Shown here: in pieces, positions 49,173 through 60,379 of the stretch | Layout of the letters: the number at the start of each line of letters is the position of its first letter | How positions within the stretch are numbered: the first letter of the stretch is position 1 | NCBI GenBank assembly: GCA_947039485.1 | Contig: CAMQZC010000003.1 | Coordinates: 1-64,000 of the forward strand | Length of the DNA stretch: 64,000 bases | Source of the DNA: an uncultured Verrucomicrobiales bacterium | GTDB taxonomy: Bacteria; Verrucomicrobiota; Verrucomicrobiia; Verrucomicrobiales; Akkermansiaceae | Reading direction: 5' to 3' | Translations under genes and position numbers: made by a program | Notes under the pieces: model-generated | Seen by the model: the letters and a program-made list of their open reading frames with translations, nothing else | What the model was told of the DNA's origin: nothing | Databases searched by the model: none

Positions 49173-50480
49173 ATGAAGCGAATCAAAGTCCTCAAATTAG
49201 GATGGGAATTCCCACCCCTCATCAATGGTGGTCTCGGTATTGCCTGCATGGGCATCTCCCGAGCCTTAGCCAAGAAGGTTGACCTTCAAGTCATCGTGCC
49301 CAAATCTGACGCATCGGTGCACTATGAAGGTTTCAACCTTACTGGTGTCAACAACCTGCGCTTCGAGGATGTCGAGCGTCATGAGAATGGTGAGCTTAGC
49401 TACGAGTACGAGAGCTTTGCCCTCGTCCAGCAGGCGCCCATCTCCCTTGACCCCTACACCAGCATTGAAGGTAGTGAGGGTTACATCAATTTCACCCACG
49501 AGGGTAAAATCCTCTTCTCCAAGGTGCACCGCAGCGACCTTGAGTTATTCCAAAACAACGATGATCTCTACGCTGGCGACCTCGCTCGCAAGGTTGTAGA
49601 GTACTCCAAGATTTGTGCCGTGATGGCTCAGTCGATGGACTTTGACGTCGTGCATGCTCACGACTGGATGACCTATCTTGCAGGTGTTGAGGTCAAGCGC
49701 GCCACAGGCAAGCCCCTCGTCGTCCACCTCCATGCATCACAATTTGACCGTGCTGGCGCTGATGCTCGTGGCTGGATTTATGAGCTTGAGAAGTACGGCA
49801 TGGAGCAAGCTGACGCTGTCTGTGCTGTATCCAAGTACACAGGTACAGTTGCATCAGGTCACTATGGCATTAACTCGGATAAGATTTACCCCGTTCATAA
49901 CGGCGCTGATCCAGTTAAGGTCTTCCGTGGCAAGAAAAAGTTTCCTGAGAAGCTCGTTCTCTTCCTCGGTCGCCTCACGGCGCAAAAGGGCCCTGAGTTT
50001 TTCCTCGAAATTGCCGCTAAGGTACTGGAAAAAACCGACAACGCCCGCTTTGTCATGGCTGGTACAGGTGAGAAGCTCCGCCAGCTCATTGAGACTGGAG
50101 CATTCCACGGTGTGGGTGACAAGTTCCACTTCACCGGCTTCCTCAACAAGGAAAAAGTCAATGAACTACTCTCCATCACAGACATCTACTGTATGCCCTC
50201 CGTCTCTGAGCCCTTTGGACTCTCCGCACTTGAGGCAGCACAATTCAACATCCCCGCCGTCATCTCCAAGCAGAGTGGTGTCGCTGAGGTAATGAAGGGC
50301 GCTCTCAAGGCCGATTTCTGGGATGTCGAGATGATGGCCAATCAAATCGTCAGCCTCATTGAGGATGAAGAACTCTACGCCAAAGTCGTCGAGCAAAGCA
50401 CCCAAGACATCCAAAGCTCCACATGGGACAGCGCTGCGGACAAAGTCATCGCTATCTACGAAAAACTACTCAATCGTTAA
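49173..50480 (+). CDS. Glycogen/starch synthase-like glycosyltransferase
   Basis: KVLKLGWEFPPLINGGLGIACMGISRAL, VVHAHDWMTYLAGVEVKR, EPFGLSALEAAQFN. Confidence 0.88.
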   Translation: MKRIKVLKLGWEFPPLINGGLGIACMGISRALAKKVDLQVIVPKSDASVHYEGFNLTGVNNLRFEDVERHENGELSYEYESFALVQQAPISLDPYTSIEGSEGYINFTHEGKILFSKVHRSDLELFQNNDDLYAGDLARKVVEYSKICAVMAQSMDFDVVHAHDWMTYLAGVEVKRATGKPLVVHLHASQFDRAGADARGWIYELEKYGMEQADAVCAVSKYTGTVASGHYGINSDKIYPVHNGADPVKVFRGKKKFPEKLVLFLGRLTAQKGPEFFLEIAAKVLEKTDNARFVMAGTGEKLRQLIETGAFHGVGDKFHFTGFLNKEKVNELLSITDIYCMPSVSEPFGLSALEAAQFNIPAVISKQSGVAEVMKGALKADFWDVEMMANQIVSLIEDEELYAKVVEQSTQDIQSSTWDSAADKVIAIYEKLLNR

Positions 50481-50514
50481 GACCCCTCATTAACACTATT
50501 TAGAAGATCTGCAT

Positions 50515-51702
50515 ATGAGTCAAATCACCCTTACATTTGTTGCGCATCAGCCCAACAGACTGATCCCCTACGACTTCTTTAAGATTGGCGAACACGCCTT
50601 CTATGAAGATGATGAGCTCAACGGTCGCATCCTCAATGAGGTTGCCGAGCGTTGCTACCTGCCAGCGAACCGCATGATGAAGCAACTCATCGAGCTCACT
50701 GATGGTCAGTTCCGCTTTGCGCTCGTCCTCTCAGGCGTCATTCTTGAGCAGGCACGCTACCACCGCCCCGACCTCATCGACTCCTTCCGCGAGCTCGCTG
50801 ATACAGGTTGCGTCGAGTTCATCTCAGCCCCCTACTACACGTCGCTAGGCTCCATCTATCAATCAGAAGAGTTTGAGCAACAAGTAATCGAGCACTGTGA
50901 CCTCATTGAGGAGCTCTTTGACCAGCGCCCCACCACACTGTGGAACACTGGTATGCTCTACTCCAACGCCATCGCCGCCAAGGCACAGGCCATGGGCATG
51001 ACCGGCATCATTGCTGATAGCAACGTCTTACAAGGTGATGATAGTCACTGCAATGAGCTTTTCACAGCTCCGCTCATCTCCAAGACAAAGACACTCGTGC
51101 GTAACCGCCGCCTCTCCAACGACCTTGGTGCCAACCGCGTCGACCCCAGCTGGAGCGAGTACCCACTCTCCCCCTACACCTTTGCGGACTGGGTTCGCAA
51201 TGAACCAGGTCAGGTCATCAACCTCTGCCTCGACTACGAGATTCTCGGTGAGCGTCAAGCTGACAGCACTGGAGTCTTTGAGTTCTGGCGCAGCATGATT
51301 CAAGCACTCTGCTTCCAAGATAACACCTTCCTCACGCCCTCTGAGGCTGTAGCGCTGTTGCCCTCCGTTGGCACACTCGACTGCCCCAGCCCCGTGAGCA
51401 AGTTCCCCTACGGCACACTCACTCCGTGGAATGGCAACGTTATGCAGCAGGAAGCCATCAAGAAAATCTACGATCTTGAGGAGTCTGTCAAGGCTAGCGG
51501 AGACGCGGATATGATCCACGTCTGGCGCAAGCTGCAAAGTGCAGACCACTTCACCTACATGGATAAGGAGAATAAGTTTACTCCATACGCCTCCTCATTT
51601 GATGCCTATATCTACTACATGAACGCCCTTGCTGACCTGCAAGTTCGAGTCAAGACGACGGCAAAATATCAGGGCAAACCTATCCCTAGCAACCTCGCAT
51701 AA
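50515..51702 (+). CDS. GH57 family alpha-amylase-like protein, probably non-catalytic
   Basis: GH57 order: ADTGCVEFISAPYYTSL, LWNTGMLYSN, LCLDYEILGERQADSTGVFEFWRSM; Glu of the NTE motif appears replaced. Confidence 0.78.
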   Translation: MSQITLTFVAHQPNRLIPYDFFKIGEHAFYEDDELNGRILNEVAERCYLPANRMMKQLIELTDGQFRFALVLSGVILEQARYHRPDLIDSFRELADTGCVEFISAPYYTSLGSIYQSEEFEQQVIEHCDLIEELFDQRPTTLWNTGMLYSNAIAAKAQAMGMTGIIADSNVLQGDDSHCNELFTAPLISKTKTLVRNRRLSNDLGANRVDPSWSEYPLSPYTFADWVRNEPGQVINLCLDYEILGERQADSTGVFEFWRSMIQALCFQDNTFLTPSEAVALLPSVGTLDCPSPVSKFPYGTLTPWNGNVMQQEAIKKIYDLEESVKASGDADMIHVWRKLQSADHFTYMDKENKFTPYASSFDAYIYYMNALADLQVRVKTTAKYQGKPIPSNLA

Positions 51703-51723
51703 GGACGCTAGAGAAGCACAATT

Positions 51724-51762
51724 TGAGAGCGGTCTTCATTTTTTGAAGACCGCTCTTTTTGT
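51724..51762 (+). terminator. Rho-independent terminator after GH57
   Basis: AGAGCGGTCTTCA..TGAAGACCGCTCTTTTT. Confidence 0.92.
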
Positions 51763-51776
51763 TAGCACAATTAAAC

Positions 51777-51804
51777 TTGATTTAAGAGCGTATATCTCTA
51801 TAAT
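51777..51804 (+). promoter_or_regulatory. Promoter of murC-murB
   Basis: TTGATT, 16 nt, TATAAT (51799-51804), ATG at 51818. Confidence 0.6.
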
Positions 51805-51817
51805 GTAGCCAAGAGTT

Positions 51818-54133
51818 ATGATAGAAAAATTACGCATGCGACTGCTAGACCGAGAGCACCCTGTAAGGATTCATTTAATTGGCGTAGCAGGAGCCGGAAT
51901 GAGTGGGCTAGCACGCATGATGCTCGAAATGGGACATCGTGTGAGCGGCTGCGACTGTGCAACCAATATTGAGACTGAAAGTCTACAAAAGGCGGGACTC
52001 ATGTTCTCGAGTCCCCACAACCCCTCAGCTGTTGATGATGCAGAGATTGTCATCTACTCCAGCGCAATTCGGGAGGATAATGTAGCCCTCGCCGCAGCGC
52101 GTGGGCTCAACATCCTCTGCCTACGCCGCGCTGTCTGCCTCGCAGCCATCCTCAATAATAAAAAAGGCGTGGTTGTCGCAGGGACACACGGCAAGACAAC
52201 AACCTCCGCCCTCGCCACGCATCTCATGCGTGAGAGCCGCATGCGCCCCTGCCACTACGTGGGCGCTGAGATTCCCGTCCTCGGAGCCAATGCTCACTGG
52301 AATCTGGAGAGTGAGTACCTCATCGCAGAAGGCGATGAGAGCGATGGCACACTGGTCAACTACATCCCAGAGCACTGCATCGTGCTCAACATTGAGGCAG
52401 AGCATCTGGACTTCTACCGCGACATTGAGCAAATCAACGAGGTCTTTCACACACTCTGCCGCCAGACACGCGGCAAGATTTTCTACTGCAAGAGCGATTC
52501 CGGCGCCGCCAAGGTCTGTGGTAGCTACCCCAATGCCGTCTCCTACGGCTGGCAGGATGCTGACTACAGCGCAAGCGACATTAGTGTCAAACGTGGTCAC
52601 ACACTCTACACTGTCAACTATCAGGGTCAGCCCCTCGGCCGCGTCGAGCTGGGCATCCCGGGCAATCACAATATTCTCAACTCACTTGCAGCCGTTGCGG
52701 CAGCTCTTGAGATGGGTGCTGACTTCAGCCACATTACGCGCGCACTGGCCAGCTTTGCAGGTGCCAAGCGTCGCTTTGAGACCAAGTACCTCTCACGCAA
52801 CTACCGCCTCGTGGATGACTACGGTCATCACCCAACAGAAGTAGCTGCAACCCTACAGACCGCGCAAAGTCTCAAGCCTGAGCGCCTTGTTGTCCTCTTC
52901 CAACCACACCGCTACTCGCGCACAATGTTGCTACGCGATGACTTTGGCCGAGCCCTCCAAAATCTCGACAAACTCATTGTTGCTGATGTCTACCCCGCTA
53001 GTGAACTGCCAATCGAGGGCATCAGCGGACAGACAATCGTCGATGCTGTGCAGGAGAGTGGTCCCGTGAGTGCAAAGTTCATCCCTAGTGTGCGCGACGC
53101 GCAGCTAGCCGTTGGCAACCAACTTCAGCCCGGCGACATGCTCCTCACCCTCGGAGCTGGCAATGTGCACCACGCTGGCAGCATGATTGCCGCGGATCTG
53201 CGAGTCATGGCAGAGCTGGAGCAGGAGCTCGGTGAGCCCATCGCGTGGAAGCTCTACGAGCCCATGAGCAAGCACAGCACCATCAGTGTTGGTGGTGCCG
53301 CCCAGTACTGGATTGAGCCTGCGAGCGCAGCGAGTCTACAAGGCAGCGTTAACTACTTCAAGGATCGTGGCGTGCCCGTCTACATCGTCGGACGCTGCAG
53401 CAATCTCATCGTGCGCGATGGAGGTATCCGCGGTGCGGTAATTCACCCCAATGGGGGCAGTTTTGAGCAACTTGAGATTGAAGGTCGCCACATCATTGCA
53501 GGGGCTGGAGTACGCCTCAAGAAGCTCTCTGCCTTTGCCTCGCTACATGGACTGAGTGGATTTGAATGGATGGATGGCATCCCCGGCTGTGTCGGTGGTA
53601 GCCTACGCCAAAATGCAGGTGCCATGGGCAGCGAGATGTGGGATAGATTCCTCTCCGCCACCTGCCTCAATGAGGAAGGTGACATCATTGAGATGCAAAA
53701 GGAGAACATGCAGCCTGCACAATACCGCCTCATCCCCGACTTTGATAACAACATCGTCATCGAAGCTCGCTTTGTTGGCACGCCTGACAACCCTATCGAG
53801 ATCGAGAATAGACTTGAGGCCAACCGCCTCTCACGCAAAGGAAGCCAGCCCCTCGCGGCGAGCGCAGGATGCAGCTTTGTCAATCCACAGCTTGAGGATG
53901 GTAGCTACTACCCCGCAGGTAAGATTATTGACGAGCTCGGACTCAAGGGCATGCAGCACGGTGGAGCCATGATCTCACCCGTGCACGCTAATTTCATCGT
54001 CAACACAGGCAATGCCAAAGCCATCGACATCACGGAGCTCATCGACATCATCCGCAGCAAGGTCTTTGCCGAGCGAGGAATCCAGCTCAAGAGCGAGGTG
54101 CAGATCATCGGAGACCGTGAGCCACAGTACTAA
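51818..54133 (+). CDS. murC/murB: Bifunctional UDP-N-acetylmuramate--L-alanine ligase / UDP-N-acetylenolpyruvoylglucosamine reductase (MurC-MurB fusion)
   Basis: MurC: LIGVAGAGMSGLARMM, VVAGTHGKTTTSALATHLM, DDYGHHPTEVAATL; MurB: GRCSNLIVRDGGIRGAVI, GIPGCVGGSLRQNAGAMG, SAGCSFVNP. Confidence 0.95.
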   Translation: MIEKLRMRLLDREHPVRIHLIGVAGAGMSGLARMMLEMGHRVSGCDCATNIETESLQKAGLMFSSPHNPSAVDDAEIVIYSSAIREDNVALAAARGLNILCLRRAVCLAAILNNKKGVVVAGTHGKTTTSALATHLMRESRMRPCHYVGAEIPVLGANAHWNLESEYLIAEGDESDGTLVNYIPEHCIVLNIEAEHLDFYRDIEQINEVFHTLCRQTRGKIFYCKSDSGAAKVCGSYPNAVSYGWQDADYSASDISVKRGHTLYTVNYQGQPLGRVELGIPGNHNILNSLAAVAAALEMGADFSHITRALASFAGAKRRFETKYLSRNYRLVDDYGHHPTEVAATLQTAQSLKPERLVVLFQPHRYSRTMLLRDDFGRALQNLDKLIVADVYPASELPIEGISGQTIVDAVQESGPVSAKFIPSVRDAQLAVGNQLQPGDMLLTLGAGNVHHAGSMIAADLRVMAELEQELGEPIAWKLYEPMSKHSTISVGGAAQYWIEPASAASLQGSVNYFKDRGVPVYIVGRCSNLIVRDGGIRGAVIHPNGGSFEQLEIEGRHIIAGAGVRLKKLSAFASLHGLSGFEWMDGIPGCVGGSLRQNAGAMGSEMWDRFLSATCLNEEGDIIEMQKENMQPAQYRLIPDFDNNIVIEARFVGTPDNPIEIENRLEANRLSRKGSQPLAASAGCSFVNPQLEDGSYYPAGKIIDELGLKGMQHGGAMISPVHANFIVNTGNAKAIDITELIDIIRSKVFAERGIQLKSEVQIIGDREPQY

Positions 54134-54151
54134 TTCAACACCCTCATCAGA

Positions 54152-55093
54152 ATGACACAACTTCAATCCGATACAAAAATCTGCGTCCTCATGGGCGGTC
54201 CTGGCTCAGAACGCGATGTCTCTATCGCCTCGGGCAAGGGCATCTGCGAATCTCTCAAGGAGGCTGGATTCAGCCAAGTCAGTGAGCTCATCATCAACGA
54301 CGACAGCCCAAAAATACCTCAGGGCACGCAGCTCTGCTACAACATCATCCACGGAACCTTTGGCGAGGATGGTCAGCTGCAGCGCTACCTTGAGGATCAT
54401 GGCTACGCCTACACGGGTGCAGGCATCAGCTGCAGTGAGAACTGCTTTGACAAGGTGCTCTCCAAGCGCATCATGCACGCCGCAGCCGTCCCAGCCCCAC
54501 GAGATCAAATCATGACCCGCGCTCAGGTCGCCTCTGGCGAACTGCCCCATATCACAGCCCCCTGCGTAGTCAAACCACCGCGCGAAGGCTCCTCAGTGGG
54601 TGTCCACATCATCTACAAGGATGAGCAGCTACCAGCAGCTCTCGCAGATGTCGCTAGCTACGGGGAGGAAATCCTCATTGAGGAATACATCAAGGGCAAG
54701 GAGCTCACGGTTGCCATCCTCGATGGAGTCGCCATGCCCGTCGTCCACATCATCCCGCGCGATGGCTACTATGACATGCGCAACAAGTACCCTGCCCTCT
54801 ACGGTGGCAGCGGCAGCGACTATGTCTGCCCAGCCGAGCTAAGTGATGAGCAGACCGCTACTGTCCAAGCTGCTGCAATCAAGGCCTACAAGGCCCTCAA
54901 GGTTGAGGTCTATGGTCGTGTCGACGTCCTACTCACCGATGATGGTCGCCCCTACGTGCTTGAAATCAACACCATCCCTGGCATGACGGCGAGCAGTCTA
55001 CTACCAAAGTCAGCCGCAGCCGCAGGCATCAGCTACGCGCAACTCTGCTGCCGTATAGCTAAAATCTCACTCAAACAAGCCAGAGGCATCTAA
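54152..55093 (+). CDS. ddl: D-alanine--D-alanine ligase
   Basis: VLMGGPGSERDVSIASG, VKPPREGSSVGVHI, EINTIPGMTASSLLPKSA. Confidence 0.95.
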   Translation: MTQLQSDTKICVLMGGPGSERDVSIASGKGICESLKEAGFSQVSELIINDDSPKIPQGTQLCYNIIHGTFGEDGQLQRYLEDHGYAYTGAGISCSENCFDKVLSKRIMHAAAVPAPRDQIMTRAQVASGELPHITAPCVVKPPREGSSVGVHIIYKDEQLPAALADVASYGEEILIEEYIKGKELTVAILDGVAMPVVHIIPRDGYYDMRNKYPALYGGSGSDYVCPAELSDEQTATVQAAAIKAYKALKVEVYGRVDVLLTDDGRPYVLEINTIPGMTASSLLPKSAAAAGISYAQLCCRIAKISLKQARGI

Positions 55094-55101
55094 ATACACT
55101 C

Positions 55102-56007
55102 TTGAACCGCGAACGCCCCAGTCGACTTGCTAGACAAGTAAAAATGCAGAAGCTAGAGAGCAGCCTCCCCCATAAGGCAAAGCTCTTTAGCCCTCTCGCT
55201 AGGCGTCGCGGTCTCAAGCATTTTAAGAAGTGGGGGCTCATCATCATCCTGCTTATAGGGCTTATAACTTCATTCGTCTATTATGGGATGAAGTACATGG
55301 AGCAATTCTACAGCATCAGCGCTAGTGCTATCGAGTTCCGCTCCTCTGGCTACATCAGCAAGAATCAGTGCCTTGAGCTGCTCAATATCGCCCCTGATGA
55401 GAAAATCAATAGCCTACAACAAAGCGAGATGCTCAACATCCTTGAGCAGCACCCCTGCATCGCCAATGCCATTATTAGAGCCAGCATCCCACACAGCCTA
55501 CATATCGAGATAGAAGAGCGACTGCCCATCGCCTACGTAGAGCTCGAAGAGAGCATCAACCGAGGCAAGCGCAAAAAGCTCTTTGTTAGTACTCAGGGTG
55601 TGCTTTTCCCCATTATCGAGGAGTACCACCAAGGCTTCCTCAACAGCCCCACATGGTTCCTCAAGGATCAGGACCTCGAGAGCACCTTTGACATCAAGGA
55701 GAAGATTAAGCAGGAGAGCCTCGCACCCATCCGCCAACTCATCGCTGCCGTCAATGCCTATGAACTCCATGAAATCCCCCCTGTGCGCGAGATCTTCCGA
55801 CCCAAGCAGTGGAAGATTATTCTCAGCCTCGACGGAGGCACAGAGGTGATGATGAACGTCTATCAAATCAAGGAGCAAATCGCGCGACTCTCCCAGCTGC
55901 TTGAGCACGCTCGGCAAGAGAAGAAAAGCATCCGTAGCGCTAACATCATCCCCAGCGTCAACCCCTCGGTCATCTACTTTGAAAGTGAGCCTGACCCGCA
56001 GCCCTAA
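55102..56007 (+). CDS. ftsQ: FtsQ/DivIB-like cell division protein
   Basis: Single N-terminal TM, POTRA-like region, position downstream of murC/B-ddl; TTG start. Confidence 0.72.
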   Translation: MNRERPSRLARQVKMQKLESSLPHKAKLFSPLARRRGLKHFKKWGLIIILLIGLITSFVYYGMKYMEQFYSISASAIEFRSSGYISKNQCLELLNIAPDEKINSLQQSEMLNILEQHPCIANAIIRASIPHSLHIEIEERLPIAYVELEESINRGKRKKLFVSTQGVLFPIIEEYHQGFLNSPTWFLKDQDLESTFDIKEKIKQESLAPIRQLIAAVNAYELHEIPPVREIFRPKQWKIILSLDGGTEVMMNVYQIKEQIARLSQLLEHARQEKKSIRSANIIPSVNPSVIYFESEPDPQP

Positions 56008-56040
56008 CTACAGCTCGATACAGCCCAACGCCGCAACATA

Positions 56041-56077
56041 AAAAAAGCCTCTCGCAGCAGCAAGAGGCTTTTTTGAT
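56041..56077. terminator. Bidirectional terminator between ftsQ and repeat protein
   Basis: AAAAAAGCCTCT..AGAGGCTTTTTT. Confidence 0.88.
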
Positions 56078-56079
56078 TT

Positions 56080-56382
56080 TTAGTATCCAGAGCAATAGAT
56101 TGGGTATACAGGGCGATAAACAGGGCGACAGACTGGGCGATAAACAGGGCGACAGACTGGGCGATAAACTGGACGACAGACTGGACGACAGACTGGACGA
56201 TAGACAGGGCGACAAGGGCGATAGGCAGGGCGACAAGGGCGAGGGTGGCCGTAGTAGCCTCCATGATGGTTACCATGATACCTACCGCCGTTTCCACCGC
56301 AATTTCCTCGAGCCTCAGCAGAGGAAACAAAGCAAAGCAGCGCGACAAGAAGAAGAGCGACCAATGAGTGTGATTTTTTCAT
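56080..56382 (-). CDS. Short secreted (C/Y)RPV-repeat protein
   Basis: Signal peptide MKKSHSLVALLLVALLCFVSSAEA then His/Gly-rich segment and CRPVYRPVCRPV... repeats; ends at terminator. Confidence 0.65.
   Translation of the reverse strand: MKKSHSLVALLLVALLCFVSSAEARGNCGGNGGRYHGNHHGGYYGHPRPCRPAYRPCRPVYRPVCRPVCRPVYRPVCRPVYRPVCRPVYRPVYPIYCSGY
56086..56235. repeat. 12-bp-periodic tandem repeat coding for (C/Y)RPV units
   Basis: Repeats of GGGCGATAAACA/GGGCGACAGACT-type 12-mers. Confidence 0.85.
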
Positions 56383-56592
56383 ATGTGTATATTGTAAGGG
56401 GGAACGTTATATTGAATATTGCAGGCAAGTAGCTGCTTTCACCCTATCAGGCGTAGCCCAAGCAACTATTTATTTCCATTAGTTAAAAAACATAATTTTT
56501 TATCACAAATCAACTGATCATTGCACATTACAAATAGCGATCAGCTCAACATCAGAGCGCTGGAAGCAAAAAACAGAACATCTTCGCGCACT

Positions 56593-58076
56593 TCATGACT
56601 TGGGATAGAGCTGATTGAGCGCTTGTTGATTCTCCTTCGTTCGATCAAGACTATATCCGCTACGCTTTGCGTAGGCGTCTGCCTGAGCCTTGACTCGCTG
56701 GACAAAGTTATCATAGCTCATCCTTGCTGGCTGTGACCAGCCCACCTCTGCGCTTGCCATCGCACGCGGAAAGCTCTGATAGAGAGCATGCTCTAGCGTT
56801 GGCACGCGCTCCGTCCAGAGGCAGCAATGAGTCCCACGTATCTCTGCCTTCCCCTCGTATTTCTCGGGCTTGAGTTGATGAAAATCCCTCAGCGTAGCTG
56901 TCGGCATCCAGTTGTAGCGTCGTTGCCCCTCAATCTGGGGGAAGTCAAGATAGCAGTGTGGCGAGGGCGCGAGAACTAGCTTGAGATTCTTCTTCTACGC
57001 GGCTACAACCGCATCATCACTGCATTGAGCATACCATGCAAAGACGGTCTCTCCCTCACGGTAGAGGCTATCATCTAGCTCATACCAGAAAAGCGGCTCT
57101 CGACCATTAGCCTTGACCAGCTCAGCCATACGCCCGAGGAAGTAGGCCATATGTTGCTTAGCATCGGTGAGAGAGAGTTCCTTGCGCTGCTTCGCGCAAG
57201 ATGGGCAGCTCTCCCATGGCGTTGTCGGAGCCTCATCACCCCCCAAGTGAATATCTTTAGATGGAAATATTGCAACGAGCTCCTTGATGACCGCATCGTA
57301 GAACTTATACATAGGCTCCTTGGCTGGACAAACGAGATAGCGCTTCTTGACGCCCTTTTGGATACCTGTACAAGGAGCCAGACCATCAAGGTGAGCCGTC
57401 TCACAAAAAAACTCGGGATAGGCCAATGCCAAAGCCTGCGTATGACTGGGCACATCAATCTCGGCAATCACCTCAATTGCGCGTTCCTTGCAATAAGCTA
57501 CAAGATTTTGCAGCTCATCGCGGCTATAGATACCACCCTCAGGGATACCATTGCCATAGCTCTCAGGGCGGTGGCTGGCATGGGTCTTGAGCCTAGGGTA
57601 GCCCGGTATCTCAATACGCCAGCCATTATCATCGGTGAGGTGCAGGTGCGGCGATTAAACTTATAGTGAGCCAACTCATCAACGATAAGCTTAATATCCT
57701 CGATAGGCATATAATGGCGCGACACATCCAGCATATAACCACGCCACTGATAGCGAGGCGCATCTAGTATCTTGCCAACAGGTATACCCTGAGGATTGCG
57801 CCGCAGCTCATCGCGCAGCTGCGCGAGTGTGGACATTGCATTACGCCGACTCTCAGGGTCATATGTCACAATCATTACCCCATTCTTCGTAATATCCATG
57901 GTATAGCTCCCCTTGACATAAGCCTTTCCTCGCTTTGGCAACATGTGGAAATTAGCAACCAAGTTCGTTGTGAGCCCATCCCCATAAGTCACATCACTCG
58001 GAGCAGGAATAATATCATAGGCAAGCGTCATCGGGGTGATGAGAAGCGCGATGGCACACATAAGAGATTGGAACAT
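56593..58076 (-). pseudogene. GH20 beta-N-acetylhexosaminidase, interrupted by one frameshift and one in-frame stop
   Basis: Fragments 57498-58076, 56995-57471 and 56593-56907 join into GH20 (SRHYMPIEDIKLIVDELAHYKFN..HLHLTDDNGWRIE..IHLGGDEAPTTPW); TAG at 56995-56997. Confidence 0.85.
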
Positions 58077-58082
58077 CAGCCT

Positions 58083-60009
<1,927 letters not shown>

Positions 60010-60028
60010 CAAAGCATTTTAACTAGAT

Positions 60029-60066
60029 AAAAGCCCCAGTTTCCGCAAGGAAACTGGGGCTTTTTG
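60029..60066. terminator. Bidirectional terminator after thiC
   Basis: AAAAGCCCCAGTTTCC-GCAA-GGAAACTGGGGCTTTTT. Confidence 0.93.
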
Positions 60067-60091
60067 ATTGCTAATGTTTAAAAAAAGCTAA

Positions 60092-60379
60092 TTAGATGAG
60101 GGGCTTGCAAATGCGCAGCTCCATAGCCTCTGAGCAGCAGTCTGAGAGCAGAGGGATAGCCGTCTGGAAATGCTCTGAGTCGCAATGCTCCTCAATCGCC
60201 TCATCACTCGCCCACTCCTCAATAAAAATCAACTCCGCGCAATCATCAGCATCCTCATAGAGGCCATAGCTGATGCAGCCCGCCTCGGCACGGCTCGCAT
60301 CGACAAGAATCTTAGCGGTGGCGAGGAAGGCCTCACGGCAGTCCTCCTTGACTTTACATAGTGCTGTAATTTTAATCAT
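60092..60379 (-). CDS. Antibiotic biosynthesis monooxygenase (ABM)/putative quinol monooxygenase
   Basis: MIKITALCKVKEDCREAFLATAKILVDASRAEAGCISYGLYED...FIEEWASDEAIEEHCDSEHF. Confidence 0.88.
   Translation of the reverse strand: MIKITALCKVKEDCREAFLATAKILVDASRAEAGCISYGLYEDADDCAELIFIEEWASDEAIEEHCDSEHFQTAIPLLSDCCSEAMELRICKPLI

Noticed and set aside
56086-56235. Possible CRISPR-like array
   Set aside because: Contiguous 12-bp coding repeats with no unique spacers and no cas genes.
56004-56432. Three further ORFs (88, 114 and 119 aa) across the 12-bp repeat
   Set aside because: A 12-bp period keeps several frames open. Only the 100-aa minus-strand frame has a full signal peptide and ends at the terminator.
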